Shown: positions 7,648 through 18,357 of the stretch, piece by piece
How the letters are laid out: each line of letters starts with the position of its first letter
How positions within the stretch are numbered: position 1 is the first letter of the stretch
Source of the DNA: Terribacillus saccharophilus
GTDB lineage: Bacteria; Bacillota; Bacilli; Bacillales; Amphibacillaceae
Assembly: GCF_002272745.1 (NCBI RefSeq)
Contig: NZ_NPBD01000018.1
Location: 124,001 to 188,000, forward strand
Direction of reading: 5' to 3'
Length of the DNA stretch: 64,000 nt
Notes under the pieces: generated by a model
Told to the model about the DNA's origin: nothing
What the model saw: only the letters and a program-made list of their open reading frames with translations
The model's database searches: none
Position numbers and translations under genes: made by a program

Positions 7648-8244
7648 ATGATGGAAACAAAAACAATTAATCCTAAAATTTTATATTATGGCAACCCTGT
7701 TGTCCTTCTCACGACAGTGAATGAGGATGGGACGACAAACATCAGTCCGATATCCTCTTCCTGGGCATTGGATCATTTTCTTGTCATCGGTCTCGGTACA
7801 ACCGGGAAAGCATATGAGAATCTGCAGCGGAGCGGGGAATGCGTGCTGAATATTCCTAGTCCAGATTTATGGCAGCGCGTGGAAAGGCTTGCTGCTTGCA
7901 CAGGGAAGGAGATTGTTCCCTCAGAAAAAGCAGCATATGGATACGTCTCCGTTAAAGATAAATTCCACACAGCTGGTCTTACGAGAAAAATCTCCTCGGT
8001 TGTGAGCGCAGAGGCTATTGCAGAATGCGCATTACAGATTGAAGCAGAAGTAAGACATATCAGAGAACCGGACTATATGGAGGGTATTGCTATTATAGAA
8101 GTGGAAGCTGTAGCCATCCATGCACATGAAAGTATTATAAAAGAAAGGCAGCATATCGATCCGAGTAAGTGGAGTCCGCTCATTTACAACTTTCGTCATT
8201 ACTTTGGGCTTGGAAAAGAATTAGGTAAGACCGCACGGGCATAA
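7648..8244 (+). CDS. Flavin reductase-like flavoprotein (YdfE-like)
   Basis: 198 residues with the flavin-reductase-like split-barrel pattern: NPVVLLTTVNEDGTTNISPISS, then LGTTGKAYENLQRSGECVLNIP and a C-terminal region with dimer contacts. It probably binds FMN; the partner oxygenase or substrate is unknown. It is transcribed divergently from the ArsR-type gene, whose product likely represses it. ATG at 7648 follows GGAGAGGGGAGAAGCAAG; the ATG at 7651 is equally possible. It ends in a strong bidirectional terminator. Confidence 0.82.
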   Translation: MMETKTINPKILYYGNPVVLLTTVNEDGTTNISPISSSWALDHFLVIGLGTTGKAYENLQRSGECVLNIPSPDLWQRVERLAACTGKEIVPSEKAAYGYVSVKDKFHTAGLTRKISSVVSAEAIAECALQIEAEVRHIREPDYMEGIAIIEVEAVAIHAHESIIKERQHIDPSKWSPLIYNFRHYFGLGKELGKTARA

Positions 8245-8247
8245 TGG

Positions 8248-8280
8248 AAGAACCCCTCATCGGACAGATGAGGGGTTCTT
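8248..8280. terminator. Bidirectional intrinsic terminator
   Basis: A 13-bp stem, AAGAACCCCTCAT (8248-8260) with ATGAGGGGTTCTT (8268-8280), lies between the convergent flavoprotein and HAD phosphatase genes. Confidence 0.88.
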
Positions 8281-8958
8281 CTATTTAACGAACAAAAGCT
8301 CTTGGAAAGTCGTAAAATCCTGAATGATACCGCCGGATCCAAGCTCATTCTGTTCAAAGGCTTCACGATTCTTACCGAAAGGATCGATTGCAATGATTGT
8401 ACCGATTCCAGCTTTTTTCGCGGCGGTAAGACCGGAAAAGGCGTCTTCGATAACAAGGCACTCGTTTGGCTGCAGACCTAGTTTTTTAGCTGCTATCAAG
8501 AAGATATCAGGAGCAGGTTTTCCTGGGAAAGTGCCATTATCGAATGTAACAGTTTCAAAATCGAACCACCTGTCCAGCTTAAATACATCAAAGTAGAAGG
8601 CAACATTTTCTTTTACTGTTGCTGTAGCGATTGTACGTGGCATGCCCTGTGATTTCAAATGATCTAAAGTCTCTACCAAACCTTTTGTCAGTACTAGATC
8701 CTTTTCATTTTTCAGGCATAGCTCCCGGTAAAGACCTTCCTTTTCATCAGATAGCTTCCGGATATCTTTCTGTGTGAGGTCCTTATTGATGAAGTGCCGT
8801 AGAATCTCACTATTCGTACGACCGTGGATATTTGTGAAAATTTCTTCATCTGTTATGGTTGCTGCAGCATACTTGCGGATCATATGGAACCAAGCCTGCT
8901 CATGTAAATGGGAATCCAAGAACATGGTGCCGTTGAAATCGAAAATGACGCCTTTCAT
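8281..8958 (-). CDS. HAD-IA hydrolase, beta-phosphoglucomutase-like
   Basis: 225 residues with HAD motifs: motif I DFNGT (residues 7-11), motif II region TIATAT, motif III Lys in GKPAP and motif IV EDAFSG. The cap insertion after motif I marks subfamily IA, as in beta-phosphoglucomutase and sugar-phosphate phosphatases. Motif I has Asn in place of the second Asp, the usual general acid/base. It sits 12 bases after the LacR-like repressor gene in the same direction, so it is probably cotranscribed with it. A role on a sugar phosphate such as galactose 6-phosphate or tagatose phosphates is a guess from context. Confidence 0.8.
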   Translation of the reverse strand: MKGVIFDFNGTMFLDSHLHEQAWFHMIRKYAAATITDEEIFTNIHGRTNSEILRHFINKDLTQKDIRKLSDEKEGLYRELCLKNEKDLVLTKGLVETLDHLKSQGMPRTIATATVKENVAFYFDVFKLDRWFDFETVTFDNGTFPGKPAPDIFLIAAKKLGLQPNECLVIEDAFSGLTAAKKAGIGTIIAIDPFGKNREAFEQNELGSGGIIQDFTTFQELLFVK

Positions 8959-8970
8959 TTCTATTCCTCC

Positions 8971-9735
8971 TTATGCCTTTTGTGGTAATTGCATCTCAAC
9001 ATACTGCTCGTAATGCGCCTGAACGTCTGATCGTATCTTGTCATCCGTTATTAGATAATCCATATCATGCAGGTTGTAAAATACATAGAAATCTTCCCGA
9101 TTGAATTTCGTATGATCCACAAGCAAGTATTTGCTGCGTGAATTGTTCAGCGCAATCTGATGCGCCTCACCTTCTTCAATGCTGTAGGTAGAAATCTCTT
9201 CATTATGAACTCCGTTCGCGCTGATGAAGGCTTTCGTAAAATTGAGCTTTTGCAGGCTGCTATTTACAAGCGGTCCAACGAACGTACCGGTATTCTTGCG
9301 GAAATCCCCGCCGATCAGCATAATCTCGGCTGTATCACTTTGGGTCAGAATCTCAAATACCGGATAGCTGTTCGTGATAATCCTGATTTTCTTATGAAGT
9401 AAGTGGCGAGCGAGCAGTTCAATCGTGGTTCCAGGACCAAGAAAAACCGTATCACGATCGCTTACAATGGAAGCGGCAAGTGCGGCAATCTGTGTTTTTT
9501 CCTCAACCTGAACATCTAGCTTTTCTACATGGGATAACTCCTGGTCCATTGCGTGGGTAATACTTTGTGCTCCGCCATGTATTCTAACTAGCTTACCTGC
9601 TTTATCCAATTCATCTAAATCTCTGCGGATTGTCATATCTGAAACGTTCAATTCGTGGATGATATCGTTGACTGTTATGATTCCCTGTTTGTTGACGATG
9701 TCCACTATTTTCAATAAGCGCTCTCTTTTCAACAT
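8971..9735 (-). CDS. lacR: DeoR-family repressor, LacR-like
   Basis: 254 residues. Residues 1-57 are the DeoR winged helix (RERLLKIVDIVNKQG, SDMTIRRDLDELDKAG, HGGAQS). Residues 75-230 form the sugar-phosphate-sensing isomerase-like domain (FLGPGTTIELLARHL, ITNSYPVFEIL, GGDFRKNTGTFVGP). Both match the lactose PTS repressor LacR, which senses tagatose 6-phosphate in lactococci. It is divergent from lacG-lacF-lacE, with repeated ACAAACA motifs in the shared promoter region. ATG at 9735 has GAGGTG upstream. The effector is inferred from the family and from the neighbouring 6-phospho-beta-galactosidase. Confidence 0.85.
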   Translation of the reverse strand: MLKRERLLKIVDIVNKQGIITVNDIIHELNVSDMTIRRDLDELDKAGKLVRIHGGAQSITHAMDQELSHVEKLDVQVEEKTQIAALAASIVSDRDTVFLGPGTTIELLARHLLHKKIRIITNSYPVFEILTQSDTAEIMLIGGDFRKNTGTFVGPLVNSSLQKLNFTKAFISANGVHNEEISTYSIEEGEAHQIALNNSRSKYLLVDHTKFNREDFYVFYNLHDMDYLITDDKIRSDVQAHYEQYVEMQLPQKA

Positions 9736-9799
9736 ATTTTCACCTCAAAACTTTAAACATAACTTATCATATGCAAGTTTATACAGTCAATATAAATAA

Positions 9800-11362
<1,563 letters not shown>

Positions 11363-11433
11363 TTTCCTGCACGGGGGATACTACTCGCCGTGCTTTTCCG
11401 AAACTAATATGAAAGCTTTCCAGGAGGGTTATT

Positions 11434-11748
11434 ATGACAAAAGAATCATTACAAATGCTAGGTTTTGAGATTGTTGCATATGCCGGGGATGCGCGCAGCT
11501 CGCTGATGAAATTGCTGCGGGAAGTACGTACAGGTAACTTCGAGAATGTAGAAGAAGAGTTGAAAAATGCGGATGAAAACCTAAAATTGGCTCACAATGC
11601 ACAAACGCAGATATTGGCAGATGAAGCAGCCGGCAAGGATATGGATATCGGCTTCATTTTCATCCATGGCCAGGATCATCTGATGACAACATTGCTTCTT
11701 CGGGAGCTTGTACAGGACTTCGTCGAGCTCTACCGCAAAACGAGTTAA
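11434..11748 (+). CDS. lacF: PTS lactose-specific EIIA
   Basis: 104 residues, standard for the lactose/chitobiose EIIA family, an all-helical trimeric protein. The phosphorylated histidine is His78 in the segment FIHGQDHLMT. EIIA takes phosphate from HPr and passes it to the EIIB domain of LacE. A GCACGG/CCGTGC hairpin without a strong T tract lies between lacG and lacF (about 11370-11393) and may modulate readthrough or stability. SD is CAGGAGGG. The gene ends 15 bases before lacE. Confidence 0.93.
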   Translation: MTKESLQMLGFEIVAYAGDARSSLMKLLREVRTGNFENVEEELKNADENLKLAHNAQTQILADEAAGKDMDIGFIFIHGQDHLMTTLLLRELVQDFVELYRKTS

Positions 11749-11763
11749 GGAGGAGGAAGTAGG

Positions 11764-13467
11764 ATGAAAGGGATTATTGGGCAAATTGAGAAAGGGAAAC
11801 CGTTCTTCGAGAAGGTTTCCCGAAATATCTACCTTGGGGCAGTTCGTGATGGTTTCCTTACGGCAATGCCTGCGATTCTGTTCGCGAGTATCTTCATCCT
11901 TCTGGCAGCTTTGCCGGAAGTACTGGGATTCGCCTGGCCAGAAAGTGTTTCGACATGGCTGTGGAAAGTATATAACTATTCCATGGGCGTGGTGGGCTTG
12001 CTGGTTTCCGCTACAACAGCCAGAAGTCTGAGTGAATCAGTGAACCGAAAAATGCCGAAGAACAAAGTGATCAACTCGACATCGGCAATGCTTGCATCCA
12101 TTGTTGGATTCATGCTATTGAGTGTTTCACAGATCGACGGTGGGTTTTCTGCCGAATACATGGGAACCAAAGGTTTACTGGCATCATTTGTATCCGCTTT
12201 CATAACGGTTAATGTTTATCGTTTCTGTGTATTGAAAAATATTACGATCAAAATGCCAAAGGAAGTGCCAGGAACGATTTCCCAGACATTCAAGGATATC
12301 TTCCCGTTCGCATTCTCTGTCCTTGGTATGGTCATTATCGACTTGGTAGTTCGTACTACGTTGAATGTGCCATTCGCCGAAGCGCTAGTCAAACTGCTTT
12401 CACCATTATTCACTGCGGCCGACGGCTACCTCGGTATCATGATCATCTGGGGTATGATGGCATTCTTCTGGTTTGTCGGTGTTCACGGTCCGTCTATCGT
12501 GGAACCAGCGATTGCAGCCATCATCTATGTAAATGTAGAAGCCAATCTGCAGCTATATAATGCGGGTGAGCAAGCATCCAATGTCTTAACAGTAGGTCTT
12601 GGTAACTTTGTAGGTACGATGGGTGGAACAGGTGCCACGCTAGTTGTGCCGTTCATCTTCATGCTCTTGGCAAAATCCAAGCAGCTGAAGGCGGTTGGTA
12701 AGGCGTCCTTCATTCCGGTCAGTTTTGCGGTGAACGAGCCATTACTATTCTCAGCGCCGATCATCCTGAATCCGTATTTCTTCATTCCATTCTTGCTGAC
12801 ACCGATGATCAACGTATGTATTTTTAAATTCTTCGTTGATGTTATCGGCATGAACAGTTTCATGTATGTCCTGCCTTGGGCCACACCGGCACCTATCGGC
12901 CTTGTGCTCGGAACCGGAATGGGATTATGGTCGTTTGTGCTAGTGTTGACCTTGATCGTCGTCGACTTCTTGATTTATCTGCCATTTTGTAAGGTATACG
13001 ACAAAGAACTCGTCATGCAGGAAGCACAAAATGCTCAGCTTGAAGCAGCTGCGGCGAGGACACAGCCAACAATGGCTGCAGCAGTAAGCGGAATTGCATC
13101 AACGCAAGCAGCAGTAGAACTGGAAGAAGCAGAATCTGTTTCCAATGAAGTAAAACCAACAAACGTCCTCGTCCTTTGTGCTGGTGCAGGTACAAGTGCC
13201 ATGCTAGCCAATGCTTTAACAGAAGGAGCTGAAAAATTCAGCGTACCTATCTCTGCGTCTGCTGGTGCATACGGCTCGCACTATGAAATCATGCAAGACT
13301 ACGATATGGTCATTCTTGCGCCTCAGGTGGGATCGTACTTCGAGGATATCAAAGAAGATACCGATCGTCTCGGTATTAAACTGGCCGCAACAAAAGGTGC
13401 AGAATATATCAGTTTGACACGCGATCCGAAGAAAGCAGTGGACTACGTTATCGATCAGCTTAAATAA
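11764..13467 (+). CDS. lacE: PTS lactose-specific EIICB permease
   Basis: 567 residues: an EIIC membrane domain (about residues 20-410, roughly ten hydrophobic segments, with the conserved GVHGPSIVEPAI and NEPLLFSAPIILNP motifs), an Ala/Gln-rich linker (about 420-460), and a C-terminal EIIB domain with the phospho-cysteine at about 472 (VLVLCAGAGTSAMLANAL). It imports and phosphorylates lactose or similar beta-galactosides. The downstream secreted endo-galactanase suggests that galactobiose or galactotriose could be natural substrates. SD AAGGAGGAGG. Confidence 0.93.
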   Translation: MKGIIGQIEKGKPFFEKVSRNIYLGAVRDGFLTAMPAILFASIFILLAALPEVLGFAWPESVSTWLWKVYNYSMGVVGLLVSATTARSLSESVNRKMPKNKVINSTSAMLASIVGFMLLSVSQIDGGFSAEYMGTKGLLASFVSAFITVNVYRFCVLKNITIKMPKEVPGTISQTFKDIFPFAFSVLGMVIIDLVVRTTLNVPFAEALVKLLSPLFTAADGYLGIMIIWGMMAFFWFVGVHGPSIVEPAIAAIIYVNVEANLQLYNAGEQASNVLTVGLGNFVGTMGGTGATLVVPFIFMLLAKSKQLKAVGKASFIPVSFAVNEPLLFSAPIILNPYFFIPFLLTPMINVCIFKFFVDVIGMNSFMYVLPWATPAPIGLVLGTGMGLWSFVLVLTLIVVDFLIYLPFCKVYDKELVMQEAQNAQLEAAAARTQPTMAAAVSGIASTQAAVELEEAESVSNEVKPTNVLVLCAGAGTSAMLANALTEGAEKFSVPISASAGAYGSHYEIMQDYDMVILAPQVGSYFEDIKEDTDRLGIKLAATKGAEYISLTRDPKKAVDYVIDQLK

Positions 13468-13483
13468 GCAGGAGGAGAATCCT

Positions 13484-15121
13484 TTGAAAAAGAAGCTCAT
13501 ATTGCTGTTTGTCTTATTGTTAAGTTTCTCGAGTGCTTTCGTAACAGTTCAGCCAGCTGAGGCGGCCGGCTATGATAGCTCCTTCATCCGAGGAGCAGAT
13601 ATATCAACTTTAGCCGATATGGAAAAGTCAGGTGCGAAGTATTATGAAAATGGTGTACAAAAGGATCCCTTGCAGATTTTGAAAGATAACGGAGCTAACT
13701 ATGTCAGACTGCGTATTTGGAATGATCCGAAAGATGCAGCTGGCAATACGTATGGTGCAGGTACGAATGATTTGAAAACGACAATCGATTTGGCCAAGCG
13801 TGCTAAGGCGAAAGGCATGAAGGTATTGCTTGATTTCCATTACAGTGATTTCTGGGTTGATCCTGGCAAGCAAAATCTGCCGAAAAGCTGGCAGGGATTA
13901 TCTTTCGAGCAGCTGAACACGGAGGTATATAATTATACGTACAGTGTGCTTGCTGAAATGAAGAAACAAAATGTTTATCCGGATATGGTTCAGATAGGGA
14001 ATGAATTGAATAGCGGTATGCTGTGGCCATATGGTAAGAGCTGGGGCGAAGGCGGCGGAGAATTCGACAGACTGGCTACCTTCCTTAAGTCCGGTATCAA
14101 AGCTGTGAAAGATACAGAGCCTAAAGATACTACCTTGATGCTGCATTTGGCAGAGGGCGGTAATTATGAAACCTTTAAATGGTGGTTCGACGAAATAACA
14201 GCTCGCAATGTAGAATACGATACAATTGGAATTTCCTATTATCCTTACTGGCACGGTACGCTGGATGACTTGGAAACAAATATGAACAATATATCCAAGC
14301 GATATGGAAAAGATGTCATTGTTGTCGAAACAGCTTATGGCCATACGACGGGTAACGCAGATGCAAAGGAAAATGCATTTGGTCAGGAAGAAGCTGCAAC
14401 TGCCGGTTATGCAGCAACTCCGAAAGGACAACATAACTTCATGCAGGATCTGGTAACATCTATCCAGCAAGTGCCGAATAAGAAGGGTACCGGATTCTTC
14501 TATTGGGAGCCGCTATGGAATAATGGAAAAGTAACCTGGGCCACGACCGCGGGTATGAATTATCTTGGCGTTTCGGATGAACCGGGTAATGAGTGGGATA
14601 ACCAAGCAATCTTTGATTTCAATGGAAATGCATTGGATGCTGTGAAGATCTTTGGTACACCGAATGCGGGTGCTCAGACGAATTATGCGAAGAATCCTAG
14701 CTTTGAATCAGGCGGATCCTCTGGAACTCCGCTGGATTGGACAAAATGGACTGCTTCTGGAATTACAGGCACAGCTGTCAAAACAGAAGCTGATGCACTT
14801 GATGGGAATTACAAGTTATCGTTCTGGGATGCAAAGGCATATGAAGCTTCTGTCTACCAGCAGCTGACCGGTTTGCCAAATGGTACGTATAAACTATCTG
14901 CTTGGATAAAGGCAGGCGGTACACATACAACTTCTGAAATCTATACGAAGAGCGGCAGTACGCAGCTGAAGCAGACAATACCTAGTGTAGCTTCTGATTG
15001 GACAAAAGTAACGCTTGATAATGTCAAAGTCACGGATGGTAAGATAGAAATTGGCATCTACAACAAGGCTCAAGCGAACGCTTGGCTGAATGTCGATCAT
15101 ATAAAGCTCCAGAAAAAATAA
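13484..15121 (+). CDS. Secreted arabinogalactan endo-beta-1,4-galactanase (GH53) with CBM
   Basis: 545 residues from TTG at 13484 (SD AGGAGGAG). Residues 1-28 are a signal peptide ending near QPAEAAG. The GH53 barrel spans about 30-395: FIRGADISTLADMEKSG, YVRLRIWNDP, VLLDFHYSDFWVDPGKQ, the acid/base Glu in QIGNELN and the nucleophile Glu in VVETAYG. From about 405 to the end is a jelly-roll carbohydrate-binding domain (NPSFESG, WLNVDHIKLQ) of the CBM61-like type seen on galactanases. It cleaves beta-1,4-galactan outside the cell. It is the last gene of the lac operon (16 bases after lacE), linking polymer breakdown to PTS uptake. Confidence 0.92.
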   Translation: MKKKLILLFVLLLSFSSAFVTVQPAEAAGYDSSFIRGADISTLADMEKSGAKYYENGVQKDPLQILKDNGANYVRLRIWNDPKDAAGNTYGAGTNDLKTTIDLAKRAKAKGMKVLLDFHYSDFWVDPGKQNLPKSWQGLSFEQLNTEVYNYTYSVLAEMKKQNVYPDMVQIGNELNSGMLWPYGKSWGEGGGEFDRLATFLKSGIKAVKDTEPKDTTLMLHLAEGGNYETFKWWFDEITARNVEYDTIGISYYPYWHGTLDDLETNMNNISKRYGKDVIVVETAYGHTTGNADAKENAFGQEEAATAGYAATPKGQHNFMQDLVTSIQQVPNKKGTGFFYWEPLWNNGKVTWATTAGMNYLGVSDEPGNEWDNQAIFDFNGNALDAVKIFGTPNAGAQTNYAKNPSFESGGSSGTPLDWTKWTASGITGTAVKTEADALDGNYKLSFWDAKAYEASVYQQLTGLPNGTYKLSAWIKAGGTHTTSEIYTKSGSTQLKQTIPSVASDWTKVTLDNVKVTDGKIEIGIYNKAQANAWLNVDHIKLQKK

Positions 15122-15156
15122 GAACAGCCCGCAGATATACTGCGGGCTGTTCTTAT
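15120..15156. terminator. Bidirectional intrinsic terminator
   Basis: GAACAGCCCGCAG (15122-15134) with CTGCGGGCTGTTC (15140-15152), flanked by A- and T-rich ends, between the galactanase gene and the convergent hypothetical gene. Confidence 0.88.
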
Positions 15157-15668
15157 TCTGTTGTAAGTGCTTCGAGAGAGTCCAGAATATGATCAATCAG
15201 ATTTGGAATATCCTCCATCTGATTTTCATTAACTTTCCGGTCAAAACGTACCTCGGTTGTATTTTGGTATTGTTTTTGCTGTTTATCGTACGTATATTGC
15301 AATGTTTGTTCCGGGCGGCTTGGAGGTGTCCAAATTTGAGTCAGGATAGACTCGATCAGAGGACATTCTGTATCAGGATCTTCTACTGTCATATAGAAGA
15401 AAAGACGTAGTGTACAGCCTGGAGATTTTTCCGGCTCTTCCATTATCTCATCAGCTAAATCACGTAAGGAAGCTTCCAGACAGATTTCGGCGGTCACATT
15501 CGCATTTGCCTGCAACGTGAATCCGAGACGGAATTCACGTGACATTGAGGCCAAATCCAAACGATCATGGCGGGATACAATGGTAATTTCCTTGTCTAAG
15601 TTATCCAAATCATATAGCTGATTTTCGAAAGCAACTTTCAAGTTATCGAATACAGTAGGATCGAACAT
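15153..15668 (-). CDS. Conserved hypothetical protein, soluble
   Basis: 171 residues, not recognised. It is acidic and soluble with no signal peptide or membrane helix. It starts MFDPTVFDNLKVAFENQLYD and contains a beta-rich centre (EFRLGFTLQANANVTAEICL, RLFFYMTVEDPD) and a helical C-terminus (IPNLIDHILDSLEALTTE). A longer frame extends to 15710, but ATG at 15668 has GAGGT nine bases upstream and is preferred. It is convergent with the lac operon and divergent from the bceR-like gene. Confidence 0.7.
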   Translation of the reverse strand: MFDPTVFDNLKVAFENQLYDLDNLDKEITIVSRHDRLDLASMSREFRLGFTLQANANVTAEICLEASLRDLADEIMEEPEKSPGCTLRLFFYMTVEDPDTECPLIESILTQIWTPPSRPEQTLQYTYDKQQKQYQNTTEVRFDRKVNENQMEDIPNLIDHILDSLEALTTE

Positions 15669-15802
15669 CGTGCAGGACCTCGCTTTGTTTATATGAGAAA
15701 ACTCTAGCATAAGCCTGATATAGAAACAATCTTTACGTGGGATGCTAGTAAATACAGTACATATTCGTTACAATTTTATGGAAGACAAATGAGGTGACGA
15801 AC

Positions 15803-16492
15803 GTGTTTAAGATACTATTAATCGAAGACGACAAAAGTCTGTTCGAAGAAATCAGGACGCGATTGACGCAATGGTCTTATGAAGTGCATGGTATAGAAGA
15901 CTTTGGACGGGTGATGGAAGAGTTCTCAAGCGTGCAGCCGGAGCTTGTGCTGATCGATATCCAGCTCCCCAGCTATGATGGTTTCCATTGGTGCCGTATG
16001 ATACGGGCGCATTCCAATGTTCCGATCATCTTTCTGTCGTCCCGGGACCATCCAATGGATATGGTCATGGCGATGCAGCTTGGCGGAGATGATTTTGTCC
16101 AAAAGCCGTTCCATTTTGAAGTACTGATTGCAAAAATACAGGCTATTCTTCGCCGCGTTTACAATTATAATACCGATAACGTTACATTGAAAACGTGGAA
16201 TGGTGCGACGGTTGATTATGAGAAAAATGAAGTAGAGAACGATACGGGCAAGGTAGAATTGACAAAGAACGAAATGTACATCCTAAAGCTTTTGGTAGAA
16301 CAGAAAAACAAAATTGTCTCTCGGGAAAAGCTGATTACAAGTCTATGGGATGACGAGCGTTTCATCAGTGATAATACATTGACTGTTAACGTGAACAGAC
16401 TGCGGAAGAAGCTTGATGATATCGGACTTGGACAGCAGATTGAAACGAAAGTAGGACAAGGCTATTGTGCGCTGGAGGCAAGTCAGCTATGA
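15803..16492 (+). CDS. BceR-type response regulator
   Basis: 229 residues: receiver domain (acidic pocket in LLIEDD, phospho-Asp in LVLIDIQLPS, Lys in VQKPFHFE) and an OmpR-type winged helix (LTKNEMYILKLLVEQKN, ISDNTLTVNVNRLRKKL). It belongs to the BceR/PsdR/YxdJ group that controls antimicrobial peptide exporters. GTG at 15803 is chosen because GAGGTG lies seven bases upstream; the frame also has GTG at 15794 within that ribosome site. Its stop overlaps the start of the kinase gene (ATGA). Confidence 0.87.
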   Translation: MFKILLIEDDKSLFEEIRTRLTQWSYEVHGIEDFGRVMEEFSSVQPELVLIDIQLPSYDGFHWCRMIRAHSNVPIIFLSSRDHPMDMVMAMQLGGDDFVQKPFHFEVLIAKIQAILRRVYNYNTDNVTLKTWNGATVDYEKNEVENDTGKVELTKNEMYILKLLVEQKNKIVSREKLITSLWDDERFISDNTLTVNVNRLRKKLDDIGLGQQIETKVGQGYCALEASQL

Positions 16493-17490
16493 TCTGGAAG
16501 TATCTTCGGGATAAAGCGAGCTGGATAGGTATGTTTGTCCTGCTTTCCGGTTTGCTGCTATTAGTAGCGTATGTGGATACGACGATGCCGTTTGATTCTA
16601 TTTTATATGTCCTTTTGCTGTTCTGGCTGCTGTTTACGGTATTCCTTTTCTTCCGTTATAACCGGGAAACACGTTATTATCGCGGTTTGGATGACTGGGA
16701 GAAAAGCCTGGACGCGTCGACATTACCAGAGCCAGACCGTCCATACGAATATATCGTTCATGAGAGCCTTCAGGAACAGGTTAATTTCTTGAATCGAACT
16801 TCTTCTGATCGCAGGGAGTCGTTAGAGCGGGAGAAGGATGACCTGCTTTCCTGGATTCATGAAGTAAAGACACCGCTGACGGCTATGCAGCTGATCATTG
16901 AGCGTATTGAGGATGACGTACTGAAGCAGCAGCTAACATATGAATGGCTGCGTGTGCACATGCTGCTGGATACACAAATCCATCAGAAGCGTATTACATT
17001 CATTGAGAACGACTTATATATAGAAGAAATTGAATTACATACTGTCTTCAGTCAGGAGATCCGTTCCTTGCGTTCGTGGTGTATGCAAAAGGACATCGGG
17101 TTCGACTTGGATTTACAGGCAGATGTAGTGCTGAGCGATACAAAGTGGCTCACGTTCATCCTGCGTCAGCTGTTATCCAATGCAGTAAAGTACAGTGAGA
17201 ACAGTGATATTCATATTTCTAGTGAGAAAATCGATGGCCACGTGCAGATTCGTATTCAGGATCGTGGTATAGGGATTGATGCAAAAGACTTGCCGCGGAT
17301 TTTTGACCAGGGGTTCACTTCGACTATCCAGCATAATAAGGCTGCCACCGGCATGGGGCTTTATTTGACTAAGAAGGCAGCAATACCGCTGAAGATTAAG
17401 GTGGATGTAGACTCTGATCCTGGGAGTGGTACATGCTTTACACTCACTTTCCCAAAACGAAATGATATGGTCGGCATGACTGGCGTGTGA
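16489..17490 (+). CDS. BceS-type intramembrane-sensing histidine kinase
   Basis: 333 residues, the usual BceS length. Two membrane helices at about 12-30 and 36-58 are joined by only a few extracellular residues, the hallmark of intramembrane-sensing kinases, which detect peptides through the partner ABC transporter. The phospho-acceptor His is in SWIHEVKTPLTAM. ATPase boxes are RQLLSNAVKYSE (N box), DRGIGIDAKDL (G1) and TGMGLYL (G2). ATG at 16489 overlaps the bceR stop; SD GGAGG. Confidence 0.88.
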   Translation: MIWKYLRDKASWIGMFVLLSGLLLLVAYVDTTMPFDSILYVLLLFWLLFTVFLFFRYNRETRYYRGLDDWEKSLDASTLPEPDRPYEYIVHESLQEQVNFLNRTSSDRRESLEREKDDLLSWIHEVKTPLTAMQLIIERIEDDVLKQQLTYEWLRVHMLLDTQIHQKRITFIENDLYIEEIELHTVFSQEIRSLRSWCMQKDIGFDLDLQADVVLSDTKWLTFILRQLLSNAVKYSENSDIHISSEKIDGHVQIRIQDRGIGIDAKDLPRIFDQGFTSTIQHNKAATGMGLYLTKKAAIPLKIKVDVDSDPGSGTCFTLTFPKRNDMVGMTGV

Positions 17491-17510
17491 CAGGATTGTC
17501 ACACGCTTTT
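17483..17510 (+). promoter_or_regulatory. BceR-like operator or terminator between bceS and bceA
   Basis: A perfect 10-bp inverted repeat (GCGTGTGACA-GGAT-TGTCACACGC), followed by four T, overlaps the stop codon of the kinase gene. Its core TGACA-N4-TGTCA fits the TNACA-N4-TGTAA-like motif reported for BceR-family regulators. A TATACT -10-like hexamer lies at 17556-17561, about 60 bases downstream, as expected for an activated promoter of the transporter genes. The same sequence could act as a weak terminator. Confidence 0.55.
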
Positions 17511-17595
17511 GTTCGTTTGTTAGCTGAAAAGCAGGAGCATATTCCAGAGCATCCGTATACTTGAGGTAACAAATCATACAAAGAGGTGCGAAACA

Positions 17596-18357
17596 ATGGG
17601 AATTCTAGAAGCGACAAGAGTCCAGAAGAATTACGGAAATAAATTCAATAAGCAAGAAGTGCTGCGAGGTGTCGACCTTAGTATTGAGGAGGGAGAGTTC
17701 GTTGGCATCATGGGTTCTTCCGGATCGGGTAAGACGACACTGCTGAACGTGCTTTCTTCCATTGACCGTGCGAGCGGCGGAACAATTCTGATTCAAAACA
17801 ACGAAATCACAAATATGAAAGAGAAGCAGCTGGCCGAATTTCGTAAGAACCATCTTGGCTTCGTATTCCAGGACTATAACCTGCTTGATACTCTGACAGT
17901 GAAGGAGAACATACTGCTTCCTTTATCTATTAAAAAAGTGCCCAAAAAAGAGGCGGACCGTAAATTTGAGGAAGTAGCCAAACAGCTCGGTATTATGGAG
18001 CTGCAAAATAAATATCCAAGCGAGATTTCTGGAGGTCAAAAGCAGCGTACATCTGCTGCGCGTGCATTCATCCATGAGCCAAGCATCATCTTTGCTGATG
18101 AGCCGACAGGTGCGCTAGATTCAAAATCAGCATCGGATTTGTTGAACAAGCTTAGCTCATTGAATGCAAATCGAAAAGCGACTATTGTTATGGTTACACA
18201 TGATCCGGCAGCAGCCAGCTATTGCAGCCGCGTCATTTTCATTAAGGACGGTCAGATTTATACACAGCTGAACAAAGGTCAACAAGAGCGCCAAGCTTTC
18301 TTCAAAGACATCATGTCCACACAAGGTGTGCTCAGCGGGGTGCAAAATGAGCATTAA
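17596..18357 (+). CDS. BceA-type ABC transporter ATP-binding protein
   Basis: 253 residues with Walker [10 protein letters not shown] (about 41-49), Q loop at FVFQDYNLL, signature region [13 protein letters not shown], Walker [14 protein letters not shown] and switch His in MVTHD. MacB/BceA type, pairing with a FtsX-like permease. In this family the complex frees cell-wall targets from peptides such as bacitracin or lantibiotics and also signals to the kinase. It overlaps the permease gene by 11 bases, and the SD is AGAGGTG. Confidence 0.9.
   Translation: MGILEATRVQKNYGNKFNKQEVLRGVDLSIEEGEFVGIMGSSGSGKTTLLNVLSSIDRASGGTILIQNNEITNMKEKQLAEFRKNHLGFVFQDYNLLDTLTVKENILLPLSIKKVPKKEADRKFEEVAKQLGIMELQNKYPSEISGGQKQRTSAARAFIHEPSIIFADEPTGALDSKSASDLLNKLSSLNANRKATIVMVTHDPAAASYCSRVIFIKDGQIYTQLNKGQQERQAFFKDIMSTQGVLSGVQNEH

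Noticed and set aside
13898..14470. Minus-strand 190-residue frame inside the galactanase gene
   Set aside because: Antisense shadow; the plus strand shows GH53 motifs and catalytic residues.
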